64,000 nucleotides of DNA from Rhyzopertha dominica (taxonomy: Eukaryota > Arthropoda > Insecta > Coleoptera > Bostrichidae): the NCBI GenBank assembly GCA_025024175.1, contig QCXZ01000086.1, positions 12,304,245 to 12,368,244 of the forward strand. The letters are read 5' to 3'. Each line of letters begins with the position of its first letter. Position 1 is the first letter of the stretch. The position numbers and the translations under genes were made by a program. Shown piece by piece: positions 55,020 through 64,000 of this stretch. The notes beneath the pieces were generated by a model that had not been told where the DNA came from, did no database searches, and saw nothing but the letters and a program-made list of their open reading frames with translations.

Positions 55020-55440
55020 CTCTGACGTGCCCTCCTAATGCAGGAGCAATATTTCATATATTCAACGGCGTATCCACCTGGTATTACACAGACTCCCTAT
55101 GACGGCATTGTTGGGTTTATATTGATGCATTTGTGCGAACACAATTTGATATCTTCAGACTGAATGCCCAATTTATGGGCGTTAATTCCATTTTCGGGAA
55201 AACTGCGGTGGCCTGGAAGCCTGGTGAAAAGTGTTGTTGAAACTGTTGCAAAAGCCCCTGGAGGCCTGGGTTGTTGGATTGACCGTAAGCCACGTCCTCT
55301 TCATACTCAATACGGAAGAGACCCGCAGGTTCCGGCGGTGGTGGAGGTCGTTGTAGGATGAAAATGTAAAAAATGGATGACATCGCGAAACTAACAAGAA
55401 TGTCGAAAAAGAGCTGAATTCAAAAATTAAATTTCGCTTT
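55020..55440 (-). pseudogene. Possible small secreted peptide gene relic
   Basis: On the minus strand a hydrophobic start (about 55410-55360: LVSFAMSSIFYIFILQ) is followed by RPPPPPEPAG, an acidic and Gln-rich stretch to about 55190, and, in a shifted frame, a cysteine-patterned end: LCSHKC near 55125, GVCVIPGG near 55080 and YCSC near 55045. Leader, pro-region and Cys-rich end are the layout of a secreted peptide precursor. I do not recognise a family. One stop and one frameshift interrupt it. The opposite strand is also open (55164-55361), so the coding strand is not certain. Confidence 0.3.
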
Positions 55441-56479
55441 CTAAAATAATTGCATCCTTTCCCAGTTAGCGAAAACTTTAAACTAATTTAGATACGGAAT
55501 TATGGCACGGGAATCATAAATTTGCCGACGAAGAAAGTATGGGTCAAGATGTCAACGTCAGTGACATGTTTTAAAAAATTATTAGACCCCGCCTAATCGG
55601 AGAAATTTGTAATAAAAATGGCGGCGCCGGTAGCTACCAAAGTATATTGCACTGGAAGATCGGTGGGCCGCACGTTAACTTACGAATTAGAGCAGTCTCC
55701 TTGAACCATCTTCAATATGGCACTCAGATCATTTCTTGACCCATTCACATTAACCATATCAGTTCGTATTTTTGGATCGTTAATTTTTCACGAAAATCCA
55801 CCATCTCTTACGCAAATATAAAATTATTACAGGAATGATTTGGCGATAGGTACGCTTAGCATTGGAAATGCAAGGTCTCCCAACGGGAACACCTCACCCA
55901 TGGTTATCTGGAGAGCGAATAAACGTTTTAATGAATTTCGGCGTGCATTATATTATATTATATACTCCTACATACAGAACGTCTCTCCCCTAACTAAAAT
56001 TGTTTCTAACTACTTGTATTGTAATGTAATCTTTCAGGCGCTTTTACATTTCGTTTCGGCCTCCCAGACTCTGAAGTATCGGTTATATTACCATCATTGC
56101 TTACCGATGCTACCTCAGAATGTATATCACAACTTGCCGTTATGATATGACATTCAGACATAAATTTCAATATCGCAAATTCCTCTAAAGTATATCTTTT
56201 GTTTACACTGGTTATTATTTACTTTTTGACGTATTATTTTATTTGGTCTGAGTAAACTAAAACGATTGTTTACATGATGTCTGACACCCGTAGTGGCATG
56301 GATTGAGTTTCTATAGTCAAATAAAAAATTGATTACGAGTTGAACTTCGAGGAGTCTCAGACATTTCGTGAAGTAAATCTCAATTTGTAATTGATTTTTC
56401 CTGCTAAAGTTGAGTCGCGATTAGATCGACGTTAGACGTTATCTTTGCAATCGTAAGTGGCTAAAACCTTTTTGGTAAT
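55441..56479. other. No recognisable gene
   Basis: AT-rich, with a short frame at 55840-56145 (plus) without recognised motif. The final part may hold the 5' untranslated region of the LINE that begins near 56480. Confidence 0.45.
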
Positions 56480-56513
56480 GAATTATATAAAATAATACAT
56501 AACCTAAACATCA

Positions 56514-57905
56514 ATGTCAATTACGTCAGTGGGGTCGGGGCCCCCCTGGAACATATATGGGAGGTTCTCTCCCTCGTCACAATCGTTATTTGAATCTTTA
56601 AACCAAGAGGGCAGAATCGATGATGTCGACATAGAACCTTTCATTACAGAATTAGATATGGTAAATAAAATTGCTAATGATAATGAAATCATGGCTGAAA
56701 TAAATCAAATCAAACAACTAGTAAACAAAGCAAATAATAACAGTGGTAATAGGTCAGGTCAAAGTAAAGACAATATGACGGGCGGAACATTCAAAAGGAA
56801 TAGGATCGAGGATTTGAAATACCAAACAAACAGCTTCGGACCACACATCGTTATGTTGGAAAGACAAGAAGGGAAAAACATAGGAAATTTCCATCCAATG
56901 GCTATTGGTAAAAAAACTAATGGACCTTGACATAAAAGGTAACAAGAATGCTAAACGACACCCCTGAATTGGCTAACAAATTTCTGGATAACAATGATAT
57001 TAAAAAATGTGGCTATAAATCGTATATACTACTAAGCATGGTAACATGCAAGGGTATCGGATGGGGTATAGATACTAACCTATCAGAAGAACAAATCATA
57101 AACAATACAAAGAGCAAGGTGGAAATCCTGACAGTAAGGAAAGTCATGAGGAAAAAATGGAAAGAAGATAATAGATCAGAACTTATTCAAACACCAATGG
57201 TTGTTTTCACATTTAAAGGAAAAAATTTTCCCCGATTTACACAAATATACTATAATATAGTAGAAATAGAAACATACATAAGCCCAGTCAAAATGTGCTA
57301 TAAATGCCTTAGATATGGCCGCACCAAAAATCAATGCAGAGGAAACACGAGATGTGAAAATTGCAGTGAAGGACATGATACAGATGACTGCAGATCACAA
57401 ATCAAGAAATGTGTACATTGTATGCAGGATCATAGAGCTACAGATAAAAAATGCCCGGAATACAGTAGACAAAAACAAATCAAAGAGTTGATGTCTTTCG
57501 AGAATATTTCGTTCTATGAGGCAAGTAGAAAAACAAAAAAAGATACTATCAAATCGTGACAGGCAATCATTTTCGGAACTATCACAAAAGGCGCATAAAG
57601 GAACAGAACTCATAACAATAGAAGAAAGAAGACAATATCAAAAGCAACCAACCACGGGAACACAATTTTCCTTTGCACAGGCGGTTAAAAGGAAGAGGAC
57701 ACCAGAAAAAGAAACTTCAGGATACAACAAGCAGCTACACGAAGAAATACTTGGACCATCCCCAGCCAGAACTATATCATCACAATACAAATCAATCAAC
57801 CCAACTAACGAATATGAAAGGGAAATGAAGAAAATCAGAAAAGCTATCCAGAATATAATTAAAAACACTGAAGTTGATAAGCACGACAGTGCAAATGGTA
57901 AATGA
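56514..57905 (+). pseudogene. LINE ORF1 (Gag-like, CCHC zinc knuckles)
   Basis: Three overlapping frames. 56514-56930 has an N-terminal region with FITELDMVNKIANDNEIMAE. 56948-57559 holds the RNA-binding region and three zinc knuckles (CYKCLRYGRTKNQC; CENCSEGHDTDDC; CVHCMQDHRATDKKC). 57516-57905 is a basic tail (FAQAVKRKRTPEKE). Two frameshifts, near 56930 and 57530, are the only breaks. The family is the Jockey/I type. The product coats LINE RNA. Confidence 0.8.
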
Positions 57906-57984
57906 CATCTACTTAAACAACAAATCAATCGGATCACCCAGTCATAAAATAAATTCAAGCCCAACACTTGGCCAAGGAGATAAT

Positions 57985-58426
57985 CTTACAATGGAACATT
58001 AGAAGCTTAATAGCAAATAAGGATGACCTACTCATAGCAATTCAGAATGAAATACCAGACATAATAGTACCCAATGAAACATAGTTAAAGGTAAACTATA
58101 ATATCAATCTTAAAAATTATGTAGTTATACGCAAAGATACACAAGATGGTAGAGGAGGTATAGCAACAATCGTACAGGAAGGAATACCATTTCGTGTAAT
58201 TAACCTAGATACAACCTTCCTACCAGAACGCTTCCAGGCAATGGCGATAGACAAACGAATTTTCCATACTTAACATACTTTTCGCCAGACATTAAATTCA
58301 AAGCAGATCAAATGGAAAAATTAATCAATCAAGTGCCGAAACCTATCATTATGATGGGATACTTAAATGCGCAGCACCCAGCTTAGGGATCAGGGAAAAG
58401 AAATTCTAGCGGAAATGAGATTATAG
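57985..58426 (+). pseudogene. LINE endonuclease, N-terminal half
   Basis: Starts LQWNIRSLIANKDDLL with the conserved Asn, then IIVPNET with the catalytic Glu, followed by a TAG. It goes on with NYVVIRKDTQDGRGGIA and, near 58350, IMMGYLNAQHPA, where the family has GDFNAHH: the usual Asp is Tyr. The endonuclease nicks target DNA. It is cut at 58426 by the inserted LINE and resumes at 61363. Confidence 0.75.
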
Positions 58427-58499
58427 TAATAATAATAATAATAATAATAATTTATTAATATAGGACTATTTACAGAACCATTTAGAATTTTTATTACGC

Positions 58500-60369
58500 C
58501 TAGAAATCAGTGAGCTTTCGCCGATCACCTCCAAGAGCCGCATCTGGTTACAGTGTCTGACAGGATACATATGAAACATTTAAAAAAACACACAATTTTG
58601 CGAACTATCGAACAATATTTTCAATTAGGTTAATATAAACTTGATAATAAGGTCTTCAGACAACTGAGCAATATTCCAACCTAGACCTGACCAGAGAATA
58701 AAAAAGCTTTAGACTAGATACACTTGTAAATTCTCGAGCATTCCTAAATATAAAACCAAGCGTCTTCATTGCAGAATTGACATGCAGAATATGAGGAACA
58801 AATGTTCAGATTTCTATCAAATACTACGCCCAAATAAGACACTTGCGTGCACCTCTCTAAAACATGACCATTCATATTGTAAAAATACTCTATCTTACTA
58901 TTATTTCTAGTAAAAGACATTGTCTTACATTTGCTAATATTAATATCAAGCAAGTTTTTTTGGCACCATTGAGTCAACATGTCTATATCGCGCTGTAATT
59001 CCAAACAATCATCAACTCCTCGAACTACCGTAGCAAACTTTAAATCATCGGCGTAAATAAACAGTCTGCAAGATAGGCTGCATACAACATCGTTATAAAA
59101 CACAATAAAAAGTAAGGGGTCCCAGATTCGAACCGTGTACAACATCACTGCCCACGAGGTACCCAGAAGACGCAAACCCACGGTATTCCACATACTGTGT
59201 TCTATCTATAAGCAGACATTTAAGTAACAGCAATAGGCTGTCACACAGGCCATAGTATTTTAATTTGTTTAATAAAGCACAATGATGAACGCGGTCAAAA
59301 GCTTTTGACAGGTCAGTATAGACTACATCCACTTGCAGTTTACTATCCATAGCTGATGACGTAAAATGTGTAAATTCATAAAGGCAAGAAACTGTTGACT
59401 TACCCTTAACAAAACCATGCTGTTCAGGTACAATTCTGCACAGCACGTGAGCGTAGACAGCATCAGACAGAACGCATTCAAATAGTTTAGCAAAATTTGA
59501 TAAGAGCGCATTTAGTCTATAGTTCTTTATATCATGCCTGTCAGCTGCCTTGTGTACCGGTATGACACGCGATGTTTTCCTGGCTGCAGGGTATATGCAC
59601 AATTGAAGTATGAGGTTATATATATGAGACAGTTGTTCGCACAAACAACTAATACGATCTACAACCAAAAATGCAGGGATACTATCCGGTCCACATACAC
59701 CATTAGCTTTAATTCTCTTGGCCACTTTGCACACCTTAGATTGATCAATACAAAACATGTTTAACGAGTGCATAGAACCATCATATGCAACATTTTTAAG
59801 AGGACAGCAGTACATATTGCAGTAATCATAGTAGCACAGTTACCAGGCATACAACCCATGACACAGGTATGATTACTGCCACTACAGAGAAATGCTTTCG
59901 AAAAATGATCGGCAAAGGCATCAACAATTTCCTTCTGCGATGTGAGGGCATCATCATCATAAATCATATTTGCAGGTATACTATATACATAAAAAATATC
60001 CCAGGCTGGTTCGACTTCATGGACATCTTTCAAAAATGACCAGTCCACCTGGCCAAGTGAGAAGTGCAGACCCTGTAGATCAGCCCTATAAAAATTGAAT
60101 TTAGGAACACCGGCATTTCCAAATGGACGGTCATGCTCACGCGAGTACTGTACACTCAGGCTCAAGCGAGGATGATGGGAGTTCTCCGCAACCAGTGGCT
60201 GTTCAACTCTGGATACGTCACCGATCAGATCACTGGTAGCCAAGACAAGGTCCATCAACCTTCTGTTGACATTATAGACATTATTATGTTGCATCAAGTT
60301 TACAAGTGACGAGGAACTGCCTGTATAAGCGAAAAAGATGCGTGTCAGTATTACTTGACATACACTCAA
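58500..60369 (-). pseudogene. LINE reverse transcriptase and endonuclease end
   Basis: 60369-59880 has the last endonuclease part (RRLMDLVLATSDLI with a catalytic Asp, then HHPRLSLSV where the final His falls) and the linker ending DAFADHFSKAF. 59815-59093 has RT motifs GVCGPDSIPAFL, DIKNYRLNALLSNFAKLFE and VDVVYTDLSKAFDRVHH. 59193-58744 has the active site FIYADDLKF. 58744-58560 is a further RT C-terminal piece (SSLKLFYSLVRSRLEYCSVV). Frameshifts are near 59830 and 59150. Confidence 0.8.
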
Positions 60370-61268
60370 CTATCTCATTATATTAAGGTCTCCACATATG
60401 GAAGAACAATACAGACGAACAATACTAAGATGGCCCCCATTCTTACAATTTCTGTCCGTAATCCTCAAGACAATGACATCGATCGATGGTACAGGTGAAG
60501 TTATATTCAAATCTTTAACATAGATGTGATATTTTACTCCCACCATCACTCCACGTCCCGGCTATATGCACGGTCACATCTAAATACATTATAATATGAA
60601 GGAAATAGTTCAGAAGATAGTACATTTGGGGTTAACCATGATTCAGTTACAAGTATTATGTCGGCATCCAGTCCACAACAATCAAGGTAAATTTGAGATA
60701 TTTTGGGTGTTTAAACATCTAACATTTTGGTACAGTACATCATACATAAATCGATCATCCACTTTATCAGCCAGGGTCCGTTGGAATGTATTCAGTTTTT
60801 TTGTGCTAATTATTTCTGGCATACCACCACGATATCGCAATCGAATGTCTCCTCCATTGGCACGACGTTCTCTATACTCTTTCCTTACGGAAAAAGCTTT
60901 ATTTTGCTGAGCTCGAGTCAAATCAGGATCAATGTAAATGTTATTCCCGGGTTTGTGCCGAAGCATTTTCTTTGCGATGGCCGAATTTCCTATTTCAATC
61001 CTAATAAAGCGGGGTCGAGATCGATTGCGATCAAATTTCCGCAGCCGCGAAACCGTAACGACGTGGTTTTGACCGTTCATCACCGAAGAAAGCATGTTCA
61101 CAACCGTGTCATAATCCTGCTGCTCCTGTTGCCCGGGATTTCCTGTTATTTCCGGCTCCGCTAATCCACAAACAATAACATTGCCCGGCCTTTGATTTTC
61201 TGAACAAACGCCTCTTCATCTTCCTGGCTTTTTGCCGTGGATCTTAATAATTTATCACTTCCGCCCAT
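60370..61268 (-). pseudogene. LINE ORF1 fused to endonuclease start
   Basis: From the ATG near 61268 (MGGSDKLLRSTAKSQED), after one frameshift, comes NVIVCGLAEPEITGNPGQQE. 61101-60682 continues with RPRFIRIEIGNSAIAKKML, LTRAQQNKAFSVRKEYRERR and RLRYRGGMPEII, an ORF1 RNA-binding domain. It passes directly into DVLYQNVRCLNTQ, the first endonuclease motif, with no intervening stop. Downstream in a shifted frame ILVTESWLTPNV carries the catalytic Glu near 60620. A large part of the endonuclease middle is degraded. Confidence 0.75.
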
Positions 61269-61362
61269 AGTTCGCAATAATATAATTGCCGCTTCAATGT
61301 AATATAACAACAAACGACAGAGAGCACAAATCGCACGTCTACTCTGCTATCAAAAAGTGGAA

Positions 61363-61775
61363 ATTATAGAAAATACTGACCATATCTTCTTAAATGACGG
61401 CTCACCAACAAGAATAACTTCACCTAATCAGTCTCAAAGCGCCCCCGATCTTACACTGGTATCATCTGATATTGCTACTAAATGTGAATGTCTCCCAATG
61501 GATGAAATATCCAAAAGCGATCATCTGCCCATAACTTTGAAATACTCCACCATCAATCAACCATCAATACAGGAATGCAATAACTTCAAATGTCACACCT
61601 CCAAAGCTAAGGGGAATGAATATCAACTCATCATAAATAACAAGCAATTATAGAGAATGGGAACAAGTAATTAATACGGCTGCAGAATCAAAGATTCCGA
61701 GGGAAAAAAAAGAAGAACGGGGAAAAACTGGACAAAAAATGCGCCCTGGTGGGACGAAGAATGTACGGAAGGGCA
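61363..61775 (+). pseudogene. LINE endonuclease, C-terminal half (Jockey-like element)
   Basis: The frame 61357-61653 reads DHIFLNDGSPTRI, SQSAPDLTLVSSD and ISKSDHLPITLKY, the last endonuclease motifs with Asp and His, matching the Jockey clade. After a stop the linker continues with REWEQVINTAAESK and APWWDEECTEG near 61735-61775, and then ends where the minus-strand LINE begins. Confidence 0.8.
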
Positions 61776-63300
61776 TTTGCCGCGTAGTTGGTATTATGGA
61801 AGGGTATCTAAAAGAGCCTAGAGGAGCGGGTGTTCAATTATTAATAGCAAATGATAAGCAGCTGAGAATATAGTCACAAACAGTCAATGCAGGAATAAGA
61901 TTCCAGCAATTATTCTGCGCGAGGACAGTTTTAATAATTTAAAACGTCGTAAATGGGTTTCATAAGGAAGATAGAAGAGTTCTCTATTAAAACGGTGATT
62001 TATAATTTTTATAGATTTAACCCGGACTCGTTCAATACGGTTGATAAACTTGGCGTAGTAAGGATTCCAGACCAGGAAAGCATATTCTAATGTACTATGA
62101 ACCACTGAATTGTATAGAAGTATCACTGATGTGGGATCTTTGAAAAATTTAGTTTTCATAACAAACGCCAAAGTCTTAAGAGATTTGGCAATCATGGTAT
62201 CTATGTGTGCTTCAAAACTTAATTTGGAATCTAACAACACACCTAAGTCATTCACAGAATCCACCTTCTTTAGTATTATATTGTTGATTTGATAATTGTA
62301 ATCGTAAACGGCAGTTTTATCAAACATCCCTGAAAATCGAATATACTTGCAATTCTCTACATTGAAAAACAGCTTATTGAGTTGACAATACTCATAAAAA
62401 TTGGAGATGTCCACAATTCACAATCATCCTGACAACCTATAGGTCTAATAATTTTTAAGTCATCTGCATGTAACAAAAATCTGAATACTTAAAGCATTGA
62501 TCAACGTCATTAATAAAAATCATAAAAGGTAGTGTGGGACACCCGAAGTAGGAATTATATCCTGAGAAACAGAATTGTTAAATCTGACAAATTGAGACCT
62601 GTCAGAAATATATGACTCAAACCAAGCGAAAAGATTGCCGTGTACACCAACCTTCTCTAGTTTAGCAAGTAAAGTATGATGATGAGCCTTATCAAAAGCT
62701 TCGGAGAAGTCAGTGTACACCACATCAACACGCGCACCCCCCTCAGAGCTACTCAAGACCTTCTGAACCAGCGTTACCACATTAGTCAGCACCGAGCGAC
62801 TAATTATACGCTTTAGCTCAAAAAACAAACGTTTAGTTATTATGGATTAAAAAATCTCTGCCGGGACGCTGAGCAACGAAATATGTCTATAGTTACTGTT
62901 CTTACTACCACCCTTATGAACAGGAACGATAACGGCCCGCTTCCAGAATAGAGAAGGTACCCTCGGAAATGGATTTATCAAATATCAAATTAAGGGGACG
63001 CGCAATGGTATCCGAGCATGACTGAACAAACAAGGTTGTAACTTATTAGGGCCAGCAGATTTCTTATCCCTTAACGATTTCAAGGTATCTACGACTTCAA
63101 GAAACTGTATTTCTTTGACTACTAAATAATTACAAGAACCAGGTATTTCGCGACAGACCGCAGAAGCAGTGTTGCCAGACTCGTAAACCGATGCAAAATA
63201 TATGGAGCAAATGCTCCGCAAATATCCACATCAGATGAATATTCACAATCACCAAAAGGCTCTTGATTTAATTCGCAGACGACTCTCTGTNATATCTGTA
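61776..63300 (-). pseudogene. Third LINE: reverse transcriptase
   Basis: 63221-62985 is the RT start (VVDTLKSLRDKKSAGPNKLQ). 62828-62520 has the palm (VDVVYTDFSEAFDKAHHHTL, FESYISDRSQFVRF, TSGVP). The active-site ADD is in a shifted frame near 62470. 62414-61884 is the thumb and C-terminal region (LFFNVENCKYIRFSG, LGVLLDSKLSFEAHIDTMI, YNSVVHSTLEYAFLVWNPY). A last broken piece, LNTRSSRLF and IPFHNTNYAANAL near 61830-61780, is the typical C-terminal end. Ambiguous bases lie at 63292 and 63322. Confidence 0.8.
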
Positions 63301-63405
63301 TAATCACTATAATCCCGCTTGNTAGATTGCTTCAACTCCTTTCGAAGTGAAGATAAAGTATTATAATCAGTTTTATTTTTAAACTTTTTCCATCTCTTAT
63401 GGCAT

Positions 63406-64000
63406 TTATATTTTTCTTTGATGATGTTCCGTGTTTAAAGAGGAATACCGTGATGGAAACTTATTATTAATTATCTTCTTAGGTACGTGCTGGTCCACAA
63501 GTTCACACAAAATACTATAAAACTTTTCTACACAACAATCAACGGACGGAATCACTAGCAAAAACCTCAATCCAGTCAATAACACCAATATCTCTACTCA
63601 AAGCATCGTAACTGCAATTACGAAAATCATGTTTATAGTATTTATCCTTTCTCTTCATCTTCGAAGCAATATCAATAGTTAGCTCTTTTAATGACTTCTG
63701 ATGTATGTCAGTGGGTACCAAAGTTATATCAGATTCAGACACTATCGCATTAACTACTGAAGAAAAAACTAGACCAAGGAATCTTCCGTTGTTATTAGGG
63801 GTTGAGCAATATTACGAAAATTTGGAAAGTCGAACGTATCCACCAAATTCTCAGCCTTAGTGTTTAATATATTGGATGCAACACGCGCTCCTTCAAACTC
63901 TCCCCGACTCCAAAATATTCCAGGAAGATTATAATTCCCTACAACTAAAAAGTAGTCATTATTAAAAGACAATATTGAAATATCCAAATTGTTTGTAAGA
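63406..64000 (-). pseudogene. Third LINE: endonuclease C-terminus and linker
   Basis: 63987-63769 reads DYFLVVGNYNLPGIFWSRGE, the endonuclease motif GDFNLPGIxW with Asp changed to Asn. 63742-63539 reads ESDITLVPTDIHQKSL, where family members have the final SDH motif, then a linker. 63588-63406 continues (KFYSILCELVDQHVPKK) towards RT. Three frames are used. Confidence 0.7.

Larger units (their letters stand above)
58427..61362 (-). mobile_element. Near full-length LINE inserted in the Jockey-like LINE
   Basis: The minus-strand order is short 5' untranslated region, ORF1 (start near 61268), endonuclease, RT, then a (TTA)n tail at 58426-58451. It is flanked by the target duplication attatag. 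The length of about 2.9 kb is short for a LINE because the RT C-terminus and parts of the endonuclease are deleted. Orientation is opposite to its host LINE. Confidence 0.8.
56480..61775 (+). mobile_element. Jockey-like LINE, interrupted by a second LINE
   Basis: ORF1 (56514-57905) and the start of the endonuclease (57985-58426) are followed, after a minus-strand LINE, by the end of the endonuclease and the linker (61363-61775). The 7-bp attatag at 58420-58426 and 61363-61369 is the target duplication, and the reading frame is continuous across it. At about 61775 a third LINE on the minus strand replaces the rest, so RT is missing. Confidence 0.8.
61776..64000 (-). mobile_element. Third LINE, running off the window
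   Basis: The minus strand from the window end carries endonuclease, linker and RT to a C-terminal tail that ends within the Jockey-like LINE at about 61775. The element is broken by many frameshifts. I saw no clear microsatellite tail at its 3' end. Confidence 0.75.

Noticed and set aside
60727..61164. 145-codon plus-strand frame
   Set aside because: Antisense to LINE ORF1, whose motifs are clear on the minus strand.
1..64000. tRNA, rRNA, riboswitch and bacterial operon features
   Set aside because: I saw no tRNA-like cloverleaf with conserved boxes, no rRNA blocks, and no bacterial gene arrangement; the tRNA-like short matches are retroelement primer sites.

Overview
This is arthropod, most likely insect, genomic DNA. 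It is AT-rich, has eukaryotic splice signals in one transposon gene, and consists almost entirely of transposable elements typical of insect genomes: Gypsy/errantivirus, CsRn1-like Gypsy, BEL/Pao, copia, Jockey/CR1-like LINEs, hAT, MULE and ISL2EU. It also carries a degraded glycoprotein gene that looks chuvirus-derived. I could not find an intact host gene, tRNA or rRNA.

Layout. 1-883 is a diverged relative of a long Gypsy LTR. 1170-2050 is a hAT transposase relic. 3465-21500 is an old Gypsy-type retrotransposon on the minus strand (partial RT, integrase, then a chuvirus-like glycoprotein in the env position). It is interrupted by a short LINE tail (18617-19040) and by a complete, younger Gypsy element (3963-17580). 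That younger element is misassembled: a 100-N gap at 11740-11839 joins two contig ends that repeat the same 4.1 kb. 21640-22824 is the 3' end of an errantivirus-like element on the plus strand. Its LTR terminus abuts the pol of a related element that runs the other way (22825-27400), which itself sits inside the RNase H of a copia element (27401-30792).

30940-35760 holds a Gypsy relic containing a CsRn1-like Gypsy, and the pair breaks a FLYWCH/MULE transposase gene (35761-36598). 37546-41289 is a DNA transposon with terminal inverted repeats and 'ta' flanks (ISL2EU type: THAP/DDE transposase, plus a convergent SWIM-YqaJ-PHD protein gene with one intron). 41431-47931 is a very young BEL/Pao element with two identical 426-bp LTRs and one frame break in pol. 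A BEL solo-LTR relic, an errantivirus relic with env (48.9-51.7 kb), a 5'-truncated LINE (51.8-53.15 kb) and a Gypsy integrase relic (54.2-54.8 kb) follow. 56.5-64 kb is a LINE nest: a plus-strand Jockey-like element interrupted by a minus-strand LINE and cut by a third one that runs off the window.

Taken together, nearly all elements lie in the same orientation (minus) and are nested around a virus-derived gene. This resembles a unidirectional piRNA cluster of the flamenco type. That reading is inference; small-RNA data would decide it.
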